From the NCBI GenBank assembly GCA_020356025.1, contig CP070630.1, positions 1,511,785 through 1,572,613 on the forward strand: DNA of 60,829 nt. The letters are read 5' to 3'. This DNA is from Dehalococcoidia bacterium. Its GTDB lineage: Bacteria; Chloroflexota; Dehalococcoidia; SM23-28-2. Below are positions 16,037 to 26,055 of the stretch, piece by piece. A program made the position numbers and the translations under genes. How positions within the stretch are numbered: the first letter of the stretch is position 1; each line of letters starts with the position of its first letter. Under the pieces are notes generated by a model that ran no database searches, was not told where the DNA came from, and worked only from the letters and a program-made list of their open reading frames with translations.

Positions 16037-17143
16037 ATGGTAACAGATGGAAGAGCCCCTTGGCGGCTTCTCTTTATGGCTTTCCTGGCGATAGTTGCCT
16101 TGGGTGTGGGCTGCAGCGACTCTCCGGAGGTTGCACCGCCGGAAAGCGTGGAGGAATCGGCAGGGTCGCCGACGCCCCTGCCCACGACCGAGAGGCCGGT
16201 GACCCCAAGCCTCTCCACCCCGGCAGCGTTGCAGGCAAGCCCTCGTGCTGAAGAGGCGGAAACGCCTTCCCCTGAGCCCAGCCAGCCGGCAGCACCTTCT
16301 CCTCAGCCCAGCCAGTCGGTGGCGGCCGTCTGGTGCGCAGATGAGGAACTGCTTACGGGGCCCACCGATGTTCCTCTGTCGTTGGCCTACGCACCAATGC
16401 CATCCCATCGTGATGCTGCTCTGGAAGAGGTTATCCGGAGCAGCCTCGGCGATGAGGTGGACAGCTATGGAGTGGTGGTCAAGAACCTGGTCAATGGGGC
16501 CGCGGCGGAAGTCAACCCGCATAAGTCTTTCGAAAGCGCGAGCCTCTTCAAGCTCTGGGTGATGTACGAGGTCTATAAGCAGGTGGAACTGGGCCTGGTG
16601 GACATGGGTGAGGAGCTACTGGTGACGCCGTATTATGCCTCCTGGGACGCAGGCACCTTACCTGTTGAGGTATGCGATACGCTGACGGTACGCCACGCTT
16701 TGTGGGCCATGATCACCTACAGTGACAACACGAGCGGCTTCTTGCTGCTAGACAGGGTGGGCCCGGGGAACATCAATCGCGACTTGCAGGCTCTGGGCCT
16801 GACCGAAAGCGCTTTCAGGGAAGAGGACGTGATCAGTACAGCAGCGGATATGGCGCTCTTCTTGGAGATGGTGGTCCTAGGAGCGGCCGTCAGCAGGGAA
16901 GCCAGTGGAGAGATGCTCGACCTTCTGCTGGCCCAGAAGGTGCGCGACCGCTTGCCAGCGCTGCTGCCTTCTGGCGCGGGGGTGGCCAACAAGACGGGCA
17001 ATCTGCCCGAGGTCACTCACGACGTGGGTATCGTTTACGATCCGCAGCCCACCTATATCATCGCTGTCCTGTCCGAAAAGGGCGGGGAGCCCGAACCCAT
17101 CGCCGTCCTCTCCCGCGCCGTCTACGATTATTTCAGTCATTGA
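16037..17143 (+). CDS. Class A beta-lactamase-like serine hydrolase, lipoprotein
   Basis: A 368-residue exported protein. ATG 16037 gives a typical lipoprotein signal (LLFMAFLAIVALGVGC) followed by a long Pro/Ser/Thr/Glu-rich linker (about 25-100). The penicillin-binding fold has all three active-site motifs: SxxK in SASLFKLW, SDN in TYSDNTSG and KTG in NKTGNLP. It could be a beta-lactamase or a D-alanyl-D-alanine peptidase-like wall enzyme; motifs alone do not decide. It is divergent from nfeD and upstream of hisZ. A much longer upstream open frame is not supported by a start signal. Confidence 0.88.
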   Translation: MVTDGRAPWRLLFMAFLAIVALGVGCSDSPEVAPPESVEESAGSPTPLPTTERPVTPSLSTPAALQASPRAEEAETPSPEPSQPAAPSPQPSQSVAAVWCADEELLTGPTDVPLSLAYAPMPSHRDAALEEVIRSSLGDEVDSYGVVVKNLVNGAAAEVNPHKSFESASLFKLWVMYEVYKQVELGLVDMGEELLVTPYYASWDAGTLPVEVCDTLTVRHALWAMITYSDNTSGFLLLDRVGPGNINRDLQALGLTESAFREEDVISTAADMALFLEMVVLGAAVSREASGEMLDLLLAQKVRDRLPALLPSGAGVANKTGNLPEVTHDVGIVYDPQPTYIIAVLSEKGGEPEPIAVLSRAVYDYFSH

Positions 17144-17199
17144 ATGGCTCTGGCCCCTGCGGTAGAATGGGGCCTAATCTGAGTAGAAGAGGCTTGTCC

Positions 17200-18465
17200 A
17201 TGGTCGAAGAGTCACCACGTTGCCGCGGCATGCGCGACCTGCTGCCTGTCGACATGGCCCGCTTTCGGCGGGTGGAGGAGATGTTCCGCACTGCCTGCCT
17301 GGCCTGGGGCTATCAGGAGGTGCGCACACCGACCATCGAGCACCTCCATCTGTTCACGGCCGCTGGCACCCTCTCCCCCCAGATGTTGGGGCGCGTCTAC
17401 TCGTTCCTGGACTGGGATGGCTGGAGCGGCGAGCGGGTAGTGCTGCGCCCCGACGCCACCATACCGACCGCTCGCCTGTTCGTGGAGCGCCTGCAACAGG
17501 AGAAGCTGGCCAAGCTCTTCTACATCCAGAACGTGTTCCGTTTCGCGGAGGGGGACGAGCCGCGCGAGGGCTGGCAGTGCGGCGTGGAGCTTATCGGCGA
17601 TACCCAGCCGCGAGGCGAGGTCGAACTCATTCTTCTGGCCTGTCAGATGCTGGAGCGGCTGGGCTTGGGCCCGGTCAAGGTGCGCCTCTTCCATCCCGGC
17701 ATTGTGCGGTCCGTTCTCGTTGAGGCCGGCCTGGAGCGCGCCGACCAGGTGCGCACCTATGATCGCATTCTGGACGGCGATCTGACAGCTCTGACCGAGG
17801 TCGAGGAGCGACTGCCGGCTCTGGGAGCGCCTCTGCGGCTGCTGTTCGAGAGCGAGGCGGCTGGCAGCGCTTATCTGGCCAATCTCGGCAGTGCCTTCCA
17901 GGCGGTGGTGCCCCAGATGGCAGGTCCCCTGGAGGAACTGGCCGCGCTGGTCGACACGCTGTCGGCTCTGGGCTGCCGCTGCCAGGTGGCTGCGGCCCTG
18001 GTGGGCAGTTTCGAGTACTATACGGGGCCCGTCTTCCAGTTCGTCGCCGATGGGGAGAGGGTCGGAGGGGGTGGCCGCTACGACGGGCTGATCGCTCTGG
18101 TGGGCGGCCCCGATGTGGCGGCCTGTGGCTTTGCCCTGGACGTGGCCAAGCTGGCCAGGCTGCTGCCTTCGGCCGAGGAGGTCATTCCCTGGCAGGAAGC
18201 TGTCTGTGTGAAGCCTGCCTCTGATCGGGCGGATGTCGTGGTGACGGCCTTCGCTGCTATTGGCCCGCTGCAGCAACTGGGCCTGCGGACGGAGGTGGCC
18301 CTGGTCCGCGGTGCGTCTTCTGCCTGCCGCTGGGAAGTGACGGTGAAGCCCTCTGCTGGGGGTATCGGCTACTCTCTCTACGATCGAACCAAGAAGCGGC
18401 GGCGGGCCTTCGCCAAGCTCGACGATCTGCTGGCTGCTCTGGAGGCGACGGGCGGTGGGTCTTAA
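17200..18465 (+). CDS. hisZ: ATP phosphoribosyltransferase regulatory subunit HisZ
   Basis: This 421-residue class II aminoacyl-tRNA-synthetase-like protein lacks tRNA charging and activates short-form HisG, the first enzyme of histidine synthesis. The opening CRGMRDLLPVD, the HisS-like RPDATIPTAR (motif 2 region), FRFAEGDEPREGWQCGVELIG and YYTGPVFQF/GGRYDGL support HisZ. Placement directly before hisG (11-nt overlap) and ahead of hisD-hisC-hisB makes this nearly certain over a true HisS. ATG 17200 (MVEESPRCRG) fits the family N-terminus. A TAGAAT at 17164-17169 could be a -10. Confidence 0.92.
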   Translation: MVEESPRCRGMRDLLPVDMARFRRVEEMFRTACLAWGYQEVRTPTIEHLHLFTAAGTLSPQMLGRVYSFLDWDGWSGERVVLRPDATIPTARLFVERLQQEKLAKLFYIQNVFRFAEGDEPREGWQCGVELIGDTQPRGEVELILLACQMLERLGLGPVKVRLFHPGIVRSVLVEAGLERADQVRTYDRILDGDLTALTEVEERLPALGAPLRLLFESEAAGSAYLANLGSAFQAVVPQMAGPLEELAALVDTLSALGCRCQVAAALVGSFEYYTGPVFQFVADGERVGGGGRYDGLIALVGGPDVAACGFALDVAKLARLLPSAEEVIPWQEAVCVKPASDRADVVVTAFAAIGPLQQLGLRTEVALVRGASSACRWEVTVKPSAGGIGYSLYDRTKKRRRAFAKLDDLLAALEATGGGS

Positions 18466-19888
18466 GCTGGCCCTCCCGGCTGGCCAGCTGGCTCGGCCCA
18501 CGGATGAGCTTCTGAGGCAGGCTGGCCTGACCGTCCTCGGCTACACGGACGGTTCCCGCTCCTATCGACCGCGCCTGGGTGGCCGCCGCGATGTGCTCCT
18601 GCGGGTCTTCCGCGAGAAGGACATCCCCATCCAGATCGCCTTGGGCAACTATGACTTGGGAATCTGTAGCCTGGCCTGGCTGAAGGAGCTGCTCACTCGC
18701 TATCCCAGCGAGGCGGTGGTGCAGCTAAGGGCGCTTCCTCTGAGCCCCTCGAGCTTGTACGTGGCGGCAGCGTCCGATAGCGGTCTGACCAGCCTGGATG
18801 GCCTGGCGGGGGTGCCTGGCCTGCGCCTGGTCAGCGAGCAGCCCAACCTGACCGAGGCATTCGCCCTCAGCGCTCGCCTGCCCGCCTATCGGGTGTTCCC
18901 GGTATCGGGAGCGGCGGAGGCCTATCCTCCCGAGGATGCTGACCTGGCGGTGGTTGCTGCCAGCAGTGAGGAGGAGGTGCGAGAGCAAGGGCTGACGCCG
19001 CTGTATCGCCTGCTGGTGGGCTCACCTTGGCTTATTGCCCACCGCCGTAGCCTTGAGGGGAAGGATCTGAGCACCGTCCTGGATCCGCTCATGGCCCTGG
19101 AGGGCGGTCGGCAGCCGGAAGACGGCCTCGAGTTGCCCGCTGCCCTGGCTGCGCCGCCACGGCCGCCTCTGGCGACCGAGCGATCGGCCACCATCGTGCG
19201 CTTGGGACTGCCCGACGGGCACCAGCAGCCCAGCGCCGCCGCCATCCTGCGGGCGGCTGGACTGTCGTGCCAGGGCTATGACGAGCAGGGGTGGGTGCGC
19301 AGGCCGCGGAGCTCCCTGGAAGGCCTGGAGCTGAAGGTCATTCGGCCCCAGGACATGCCCCAACAGGTGGCTCTGGGCAACTTCGACTTGGTCGTCAGTG
19401 GCCGCGACTGTCTGATGGAGCATCTTCTCCAGTTTCCCGGCAGTCCAGTGGAGGAGGTTGTGGACCTTGGCGGTGGCCAGTTCGACCTGTCGGCGGTGGT
19501 CAGTGAGGACCTGCCGGTTGACAACCTGGCCGAGGTGGTCGAGCTTTGGCGTCGCCAGGGGCTGAAGGTCATTCGGGTGGCCTCGGAGTTTCCCGCCATC
19601 GCCGATCACTATGCCCGTCAGAACCACTTCTGGCGCTATCAGTTGATACCCATCAGCGGCGCCTCCGAGGGGTTTGTCCCCGAAGACGCCGATGTGCTCA
19701 TCGAGGGTGTCCAGACGGGCAGAACGCTGGCCGAGAATAAGCTCAAGACCATTGACCGCTTCCTGCATTCCACCAGCTGCCTCATCGCCAGCAAGCGGCG
19801 GCCGCCGCCTGGCAAGGCCGAGCTTCTCTCTCAGCTCATCGAACGCTTCCGTCGGGCGGGCTCGTCCCCGCCTGCGGCGAACAGGTGA
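18455..19888 (+). CDS. hisG: Tandem-duplicated HisG-type ATP phosphoribosyltransferase
   Basis: The 477-residue product is twice the length of short HisG (about 210) and consists of two HisG-like modules, about residues 1-225 and 245-470. Each starts with the LALPxG / RLGLPDG strand and LLRQAGL / ILRAAGL helix, and each carries a family GNxDL motif (GNYDLGI and GNFDLVV). Only the second has the PRPP-binding loop (EGVQTGRTLAENKL). In the first, the matching stretch reads AASSEEEVREQGL without the TGxTL core. The invariant Lys of the N-terminal LPKGR is missing in both (LPAGQ, LPDGH). It starts at GTG 18455, overlapping hisZ. It is the only HisG candidate in the cluster, so it probably catalyses the first committed step together with HisZ, but activity is unproven. 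Confidence 0.82.
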   Translation: MGLKLALPAGQLARPTDELLRQAGLTVLGYTDGSRSYRPRLGGRRDVLLRVFREKDIPIQIALGNYDLGICSLAWLKELLTRYPSEAVVQLRALPLSPSSLYVAAASDSGLTSLDGLAGVPGLRLVSEQPNLTEAFALSARLPAYRVFPVSGAAEAYPPEDADLAVVAASSEEEVREQGLTPLYRLLVGSPWLIAHRRSLEGKDLSTVLDPLMALEGGRQPEDGLELPAALAAPPRPPLATERSATIVRLGLPDGHQQPSAAAILRAAGLSCQGYDEQGWVRRPRSSLEGLELKVIRPQDMPQQVALGNFDLVVSGRDCLMEHLLQFPGSPVEEVVDLGGGQFDLSAVVSEDLPVDNLAEVVELWRRQGLKVIRVASEFPAIADHYARQNHFWRYQLIPISGASEGFVPEDADVLIEGVQTGRTLAENKLKTIDRFLHSTSCLIASKRRPPPGKAELLSQLIERFRRAGSSPPAANR

Positions 19889-19920
19889 TAAAATGGCGGA
19901 GGGAGGTTGCCCGAGAAGAG

Positions 19921-20669
19921 ATGCCAGCGCTGGCCTTGCATGCCGCCGTCGCTAGTCGCATCGCCGACCAGCTCCGTCACCGCGCCCTCGATGTAGACGC
20001 AGGGAGTCTCTATTTGGGCGCTACGGCTCCCGACATCCATATCTTGATGGGGTGGGAGAGGGAGCGTACTCACTTCTTCGATCTACGGGAGTTCGGGGAA
20101 CAGAGCGCGGTGGCTGCTATGTTCAAGGCGCATCCGGCTCTGGCCCGCCCGGCCGAGCTCAGTCCGTCAACGGTGGCCTTCGTTTGCGGCTACATCTCCC
20201 ATCTGGTGATGGACGAGATCTGGATCAATGACGTCTATCGGCCCTTCTTCAGCCGGTCTTCGCCTATGGCCGGTGACAACCGAGCGAACATCATGGACCG
20301 TGCCGTTCAGTACGATTTGGACCGTCAGGCTCGCGCTGACCGGCAGGCCATGTCCAACATCGTGAAAGAGATCGCCCGTCCGGTTCAGGACCTGGAGGTT
20401 GATTTCATCGATGAGGGCGCTTTGGGACGGTGGCGAGAGCTGATGGTGGAGTCACTGAACCACTCACCGGACTGGGAGCGGTTCCGCTACTTCGGCGGCC
20501 GCGCTCTGAAAGGGCTGGGAGTCGATACGCCCGCGGCCATCGCCGAGTTCGTTAAGACGCTTCCCGATCTCGTGGCTGAGGCAACCGATTACCTCAGCCG
20601 CGAGCGCCTCGACGCCTTCCTGGAGAGATCGCTGAACGAGGGCCGTGAGGCCATCAAGGAGTATCTGGA

Positions 20670-20673
<4 letters not shown>
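19921..20673 (+). CDS. Zinc-dependent phospholipase C-like protein
   Basis: A 250-residue all-helical protein resembling the zinc-dependent phospholipase C/S1-P1 nuclease-type family. The His/Asp ligands expected of the metal site are visible in GATAPDIH, RTHFFD and GYISHLVMDE. No signal peptide is seen, so it is probably cytoplasmic, unlike secreted bacterial phospholipases. ATG 19921 is chosen, but GTG 19885 overlaps the hisG stop (GTGA) and is possible. It sits inside the his operon between hisG and hisD, with a 4-nt overlap to hisD, so it is co-translated with histidine genes although no role there is known. Confidence 0.7.
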
Positions 20674-22009
<1,336 letters not shown>

Positions 22010-22010
<1 letters not shown>

Positions 22011-23131
22011 TGCCTGACCCTGCCCGAACGAGGATGGACGCGCTGCGCCTGGTGCGGCCGGAGCTTCTTGAGATGCTGGGCTACGAGCCCATCGAGCCGG
22101 TGGACGTGCTGGCCGAGGAACTGGGTATACCCGCCGACCAGATCGTGAAGCTGGACGGTAACGAGAACCCCTACGGCCCCTCGCCGCGGGTCAAGGAGGC
22201 CTTGGCCAAATTCGACCTCTACCACATCTATCCCGATCCAGAGCAGCGGCGGGTGCGTCAGGCCCTGGCCGACTACCTGGGCCTGGACAGCGAGCACATC
22301 GTGGTGGGCAACGGCAGCGACGAGCTGCTGGAACTCATCGCCTGTCTTTTTCTCTCCGCCGGCGATGTGGCTGTCAATTGCGTGCCCACCTTCGGCATGT
22401 ACGCATTCGTGAGCGAAATCCGGGGTGCCGGCGTCGTCGAGGTGCCCCGCCGCGAGGACTTCAGCCTGGACATGGCGGCCGTGCAGGAGGCCGCGAGGGA
22501 GGGCGCCAAGGTCGTTTTCATCGCTTCGCCCAACAACCCCAGCGGCAACACCATCTCGGCGGCCGAACTGGAGGCTATGCTCTCCACCGGCGTCCTGGTG
22601 GTGGTGGACGAGGCCTACGTGGAGTTCAGCGACCGGAGCTTCGTGGATCTGGTGCCTCAGCAGGACAATCTCATCGTCCTGCGCACGTTCAGCAAGTGGG
22701 CGGGTCTGGCAGGCCTGCGGGCCGGTTACGGCGTCTTTCCCAAAGGCGTCGCCGGGCTCATGCGCAAGGTCAAAATGCCCTACAACATGAACATCGCCGC
22801 TCAGGAGGCCGTTTTGGCCTCGCTGGAGGATCGGGAGACGCTACAAGAGCGGGTGCAGGCCATCGTGCGCGAGCGGGAGCGGCTGTCGAACGAACTGGCG
22901 TCTGTGCCCTTCTTGCGGGGATTCGCGTCGAAGGCTAACTTTATCCTCTATCGCACCCAGGGCATCGACGCTGGCGAGCTCTGGCGCCGCCTGCGCCAGC
23001 AGGGCATCTTCGTTCGCCACTTCGATACGCCTGGCGTGGAGGACTGCATTCGCATTACCGTGGGCAAGCCGGAGCACACCGACCGGCTCCTGGCGGCTCT
23101 GACGGAGATAGGAGGGAGCCTTGCCCCCTAA
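22010..23131 (+). CDS. hisC: Histidinol-phosphate aminotransferase
   Basis: A 373-residue PLP enzyme of fold type I that transaminates imidazole-acetol phosphate. KLDGNENPYGPS near the N-terminus, SPNNPSGN, the DEAYVEF stretch and the PLP lysine in TFSKWAGLAGLRAGY are typical of HisC. ATG 22010 shares one base with the hisD stop and the end overlaps hisB by 11 nt, so translation is coupled. Confidence 0.96.
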
Positions 23132-23714
23132 ACGAAAAGGCAGCGTCCGTCGCGAGACGAAGGAGACGAAGGTGACGGTGGAGATGAACCTGGACGGCAG
23201 CGGCCAGGTCGACATCGCCACCGGCATCGGCATGTTGGATCACCTGCTGGAGCAGTTGCCGCGCCACAGTCTATTCGACATAACGATACAGGCCAGTGGG
23301 GATATTGAGCGCGATCCCCATCATCTGATCGAGGACATCGGCATCGGCCTGGGGCGTGCCTTATCTGAAGCCTTGGGCGAGCGACGGAGCATCGTGCGCA
23401 TGGGCCACGCCGTCGTGCCCCTGGACGAGGCGCTGGCGCTGGTGGCGGTAGACCTGAGCGGCAGGGGGCACGCGGCGGTAGAGCTGCCTTTCACATCCGA
23501 GCGGATAGGGGAGCTGCCCACGGAGATGATCGCGCATCACCTGGCGGCGTTCGCCGTGGAAGGGCGGTTCAACCTGCACGTGCGGGTGCTGGCCGGGACG
23601 AACGATCACCACAAGGCGGAGGCGGCGTTCAAGGCCCTGGCGCGCGCCCTGGGCGATGCGACCCGCATCGACCCGCGCATCAGCGACATCCCCAGCACTA
23701 AGGGCAAGCTGTAG
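23121..23714 (+). CDS. hisB: Imidazoleglycerol-phosphate dehydratase
   Basis: A 197-residue monofunctional IGPD, the manganese enzyme making imidazole-acetol phosphate. The duplicated metal motifs are present: GIGMLDHLLEQLPRHS with DPHHLIEDIGI, and the second-half ELPTEMIAHHL with NDHHKAEAAFKALARAL. The start is TTG 23121 within the end of hisC, supported by an AGGAGGGAG site. It closes the his operon and meets purS tail to tail with two bases between. Confidence 0.96.
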   Translation: MPPKRKGSVRRETKETKVTVEMNLDGSGQVDIATGIGMLDHLLEQLPRHSLFDITIQASGDIERDPHHLIEDIGIGLGRALSEALGERRSIVRMGHAVVPLDEALALVAVDLSGRGHAAVELPFTSERIGELPTEMIAHHLAAFAVEGRFNLHVRVLAGTNDHHKAEAAFKALARALGDATRIDPRISDIPSTKGKL

Positions 23715-23716
23715 GG

Positions 23717-23974
23717 CTAGCTCGCCTCCTCCAGCGCGAAGCGGAACTCCTCGATGACGGGGTTGGCCAGGAGGAGGCGGCACATCTCCGCCACCTGCTT
23801 TTCCGCGTGAGCCCTGTCGTTGGCCTGGAAGCGGATCTCCATGTACTTGCCGGCTCGCACGCTCTCCACCTCGGCGAAGCCCAGGGAGTGGAGGCCGCCC
23901 TTGATGGTCAGGCCCTGGGGGTCGTTCACCGTTGGCTTGAGCGTGACGTAGACGCGGGCGACGTAGGCGCTCAC
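23717..23974 (-). CDS. purS: Phosphoribosylformylglycinamidine synthase subunit PurS
   Basis: An 85-residue protein starting at GTG 23974, overlapping the purC stop by 4 nt (GTGA). The sequence [21 protein letters not shown], the [13 protein letters not shown] strand and a Cys/Leu-rich last helix are classic PurS. It joins PurQ and PurL, neither of which lies in this window on the downstream side, since the convergent hisB follows directly. It ends the purine cluster. Confidence 0.93.
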   Translation of the reverse strand: MSAYVARVYVTLKPTVNDPQGLTIKGGLHSLGFAEVESVRAGKYMEIRFQANDRAHAEKQVAEMCRLLLANPVIEEFRFALEEAS

Positions 23975-24867
23975 GGCACCAGCAGCTCCTGCCCCGTTAT
24001 CCTGTGGAAGGCCTCGCGGTACTTGGCGGCTGTGCCTTCGACCACGTCGTCCGGCAGTACGGGCGGCGGCGGCTCCCTGTTCCAGCCGATGGAGATCAGC
24101 CAGTCGCGGACGAACTGCTTGTCGAAGCTGGGCTGGGCCTGACCGGGCTGGTAGCCGTCGGCGGGCCAGAAGCGGCTGGAGTCGGGGGTCAGGACCTCGT
24201 CGATGACGATGAGCTCGTCGTTCAGCCAGCCGAACTCGAACTTGGTGTCGGCGATGATGACCCCGCGCTCGCGGGCGTAGTCGCGGGCGAAGCCGTAGAC
24301 GGCCAGGGTGCGGGCTCGGAGGACGCTGGCCGTCCTCTCGCCCACCAGGTCTACAACTTCCTCGAAGGAGATGTTGATATCGTGGCCGGACTCGGCCTTG
24401 GTGGCAGGCGTGAAGATGGGCTCCGGCAGTTCGTCGCTCTCCCGCAGGCCGCTGGGCAGGGGGATGCCGCAGACCTTGCCGCTGTCCTGGTACTCCACCC
24501 AGCCGGAGCCGGCCAGATAGCCTCGCGCCACGCACTCCACGTCCAGGCGCTTGGCCTTGCGAATGAGCATCGAGCGGCCGATGAGCTCTGGCGGGATGGA
24601 GAAGGGCACGCCCTCGACCTCGGTGCCGTCGATGAGGTGGAGGAAGTGGCTGGGGACGACATCGCTGGTCAGGTCGAACCAGAAGGCGGAGAGCTGGGTG
24701 AGGACCCGGCCCTTATCGGGGATGCCGTTGGGCAGGACGACGTCGAAGGCGGAGATGCGGTCGGTGGCCACCATCAGCAGGCGGTCGCCGAGGTCGTAGG
24801 TATCGCGCACCTTGCCGCGGTGGAACAGGTTGGCCTCGCCAAGGGCGGTCTCGACAAGAACGGTCAT
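23971..24867 (-). CDS. purC: SAICAR synthetase (phosphoribosylaminoimidazole-succinocarboxamide synthase)
   Basis: This 298-residue ATP-dependent ligase joins aspartate to [29 protein letters not shown] at the N-terminus, [21 protein letters not shown], and DTKFEFG with [12 protein letters not shown] in the second half are PurC signatures. It is the longer form with an extra C-terminal part, as in several non-proteobacterial PurC enzymes. It follows two cassette-like genes that separate it from purB. Confidence 0.96.
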   Translation of the reverse strand: MTVLVETALGEANLFHRGKVRDTYDLGDRLLMVATDRISAFDVVLPNGIPDKGRVLTQLSAFWFDLTSDVVPSHFLHLIDGTEVEGVPFSIPPELIGRSMLIRKAKRLDVECVARGYLAGSGWVEYQDSGKVCGIPLPSGLRESDELPEPIFTPATKAESGHDINISFEEVVDLVGERTASVLRARTLAVYGFARDYARERGVIIADTKFEFGWLNDELIVIDEVLTPDSSRFWPADGYQPGQAQPSFDKQFVRDWLISIGWNREPPPPVLPDDVVEGTAAKYREAFHRITGQELLVP

Positions 24868-24939
24868 CCGGCTCTTCCTTTCCTACTAGCGGGCCTCGAT
24901 CCTGGTTGCGGCCCTGGGAAAACCATCAGATACGTTCGG

Positions 24940-25353
24940 TTACTTTCGCTCTCTCCTTACTTTGGATACTGAAAATGTCCCCATCGCTTTGGCGGTGAGA
25001 CGTCCATTATTCCTTACTTCTGACTCCAGGATGGCGATCCTTTTGCTTCTGTGAATGACTTTCGTCTCACAGGTGAGGGTACCAGAAGTGACCGCTGCGA
25101 AATAGGCAATACTGATCTCAACAGTTGCACATAGCTCATCTTCGGCCAGGTCCGAGTGAAGCGCTGCCCCCATGCCGGTATCTGCCAACGAGTAAACAAC
25201 GCCTCCGTGCAAGACCTTGTTGGGGTTGAACAGCTTCTCGGTTACTTCCAGGGCGCAGCGACTGAATCCATTCTTGCACTCGGAAAAATCCAGACCAATT
25301 AGTGCTCCGAACGGGTTGAACTCCTCTGATTCTAGAGGGAATCTCTTGGGCAT
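24940..25353 (-). CDS. PaaI-type hotdog-fold thioesterase
   Basis: A 137-residue single hotdog-domain protein. LHGGVVYSLADTGMGAAL (about residues 50-67) is the PaaI-type active-site helix with its catalytic acid, followed by the strands TVEISIAYFAAV and KVIHRSKRIAILESEV. It probably hydrolyses small acyl-CoA or aryl-CoA thioesters. Base composition is much more AT-rich than the purine genes on either side, and an attC-like element lies just upstream, which suggests acquisition as part of a cassette. Confidence 0.85.
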   Translation of the reverse strand: MPKRFPLESEEFNPFGALIGLDFSECKNGFSRCALEVTEKLFNPNKVLHGGVVYSLADTGMGAALHSDLAEDELCATVEISIAYFAAVTSGTLTCETKVIHRSKRIAILESEVRNNGRLTAKAMGTFSVSKVRRERK

Positions 25354-25360
25354 AGCAGCT

Positions 25361-25446
25361 CCCTAACTCCCCCTGGCATGATCCATTCTTGCGAAGTGAT
25401 GAAGGCAGTCGGATGAGCGTAGCGAATCGCAAACACGCTGTTAGGC
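25361..25446 (-). other. attC-like junction between two AT-rich genes
   Basis: Read on the minus strand, this 86-bp interval begins with GCCTAAC, which contains the TAA stop of the upstream gene, and ends with GTTAGGG just before the thioesterase start. Integron attC sites run from RYYYAAC to GTTRRRY, so the first core fits exactly and the second fails only at its last base. An internal pair TTGCGA (25389-25394) and TCGCAA (25427-25432) could form an inner stem, but it is not symmetric about the ends. No integrase is in the window. This is suggestive only. Confidence 0.35.
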
Positions 25447-25947
25447 GCCGTCCTTTTCTTTTCTATACTTGCAGTTGGCTTTTGCACAGAAGTCTTTGAT
25501 TAGATTTTCAGCTATCTCATTAGAGAGATAGACTGTTTTGTCCAACATATCATGACCTTGAAGCAGTACTTGATTGTCTTTGTATACATGAAAATGATCG
25601 CATACCTCAGGTATTGCATGCGTATCAGTAAGCGCGGCCAGCTTTTCTAGATACTCAGCAACTAGCGGAATGTGGAATATTTTTGGCCTTGGCCAGATTG
25701 TGCCCATTTCCACTTTTGTGATCTTGTCGGCACGAATCGAATGGAGATATTCTTCTACATCAGGAGCAATGGCTGTGCCTTCCAAGTAGATTATTGCGCC
25801 CTCAGGAAAGAGCATCCCCATTTCTCTGACAAATAGGGTGAAGTCAGACTTCTTGAAATCAATGAGCCAGCAACCTCGCTCGTCCAAAGAAATGCCCTTC
25901 CTCTCGTGGGCTGGCACATAGTTGAAGAGCCTTGATAGCCATTTCAT
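25441..25947 (-). CDS. Hypothetical AT-rich gene, possible cassette cargo
   Basis: ATG 25947 with GGAGG 6 nt upstream gives 168 residues (MKWLSRLFNYVPAHERKG). No signal peptide or membrane segment is visible. The sequence has several Trp, His and Cys residues (for example VCDHFHVYKDNQVLLQG, and two Cys near the C-terminal Lys-rich end). I recognise no domain. Codon use is AT-rich compared with purB and purC. Its TAA lies inside the GCCTAAC core of the attC-like element, a position typical for integron cassette genes. It is probably recently acquired. Confidence 0.7.
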   Translation of the reverse strand: MKWLSRLFNYVPAHERKGISLDERGCWLIDFKKSDFTLFVREMGMLFPEGAIIYLEGTAIAPDVEEYLHSIRADKITKVEMGTIWPRPKIFHIPLVAEYLEKLAALTDTHAIPEVCDHFHVYKDNQVLLQGHDMLDKTVYLSNEIAENLIKDFCAKANCKYRKEKDGA

Positions 25948-26034
25948 TGATGGCCTCCAATTTCCACTTGTCCGCACTGCGCAGTTTCTGCCGCCGTCCG
26001 CGGCTTCCGCTGAGATGAGCTGTCAGTCCAGGTT

Positions 26035-26054
26035 CGCAGGGCCAAAGCCCTGCG
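26035..26054 (-). terminator. Hairpin directly after purB
   Basis: A perfect 8-bp stem (CGCAGGGC/GCCCTGCG) with a 4-nt loop lies right after the purB stop on the minus strand. There is no T tract, so it may slow or stabilise the transcript and not fully terminate. It marks the boundary between purB and the inserted AT-rich genes. Confidence 0.45.
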
Positions 26055-26055
26055 G

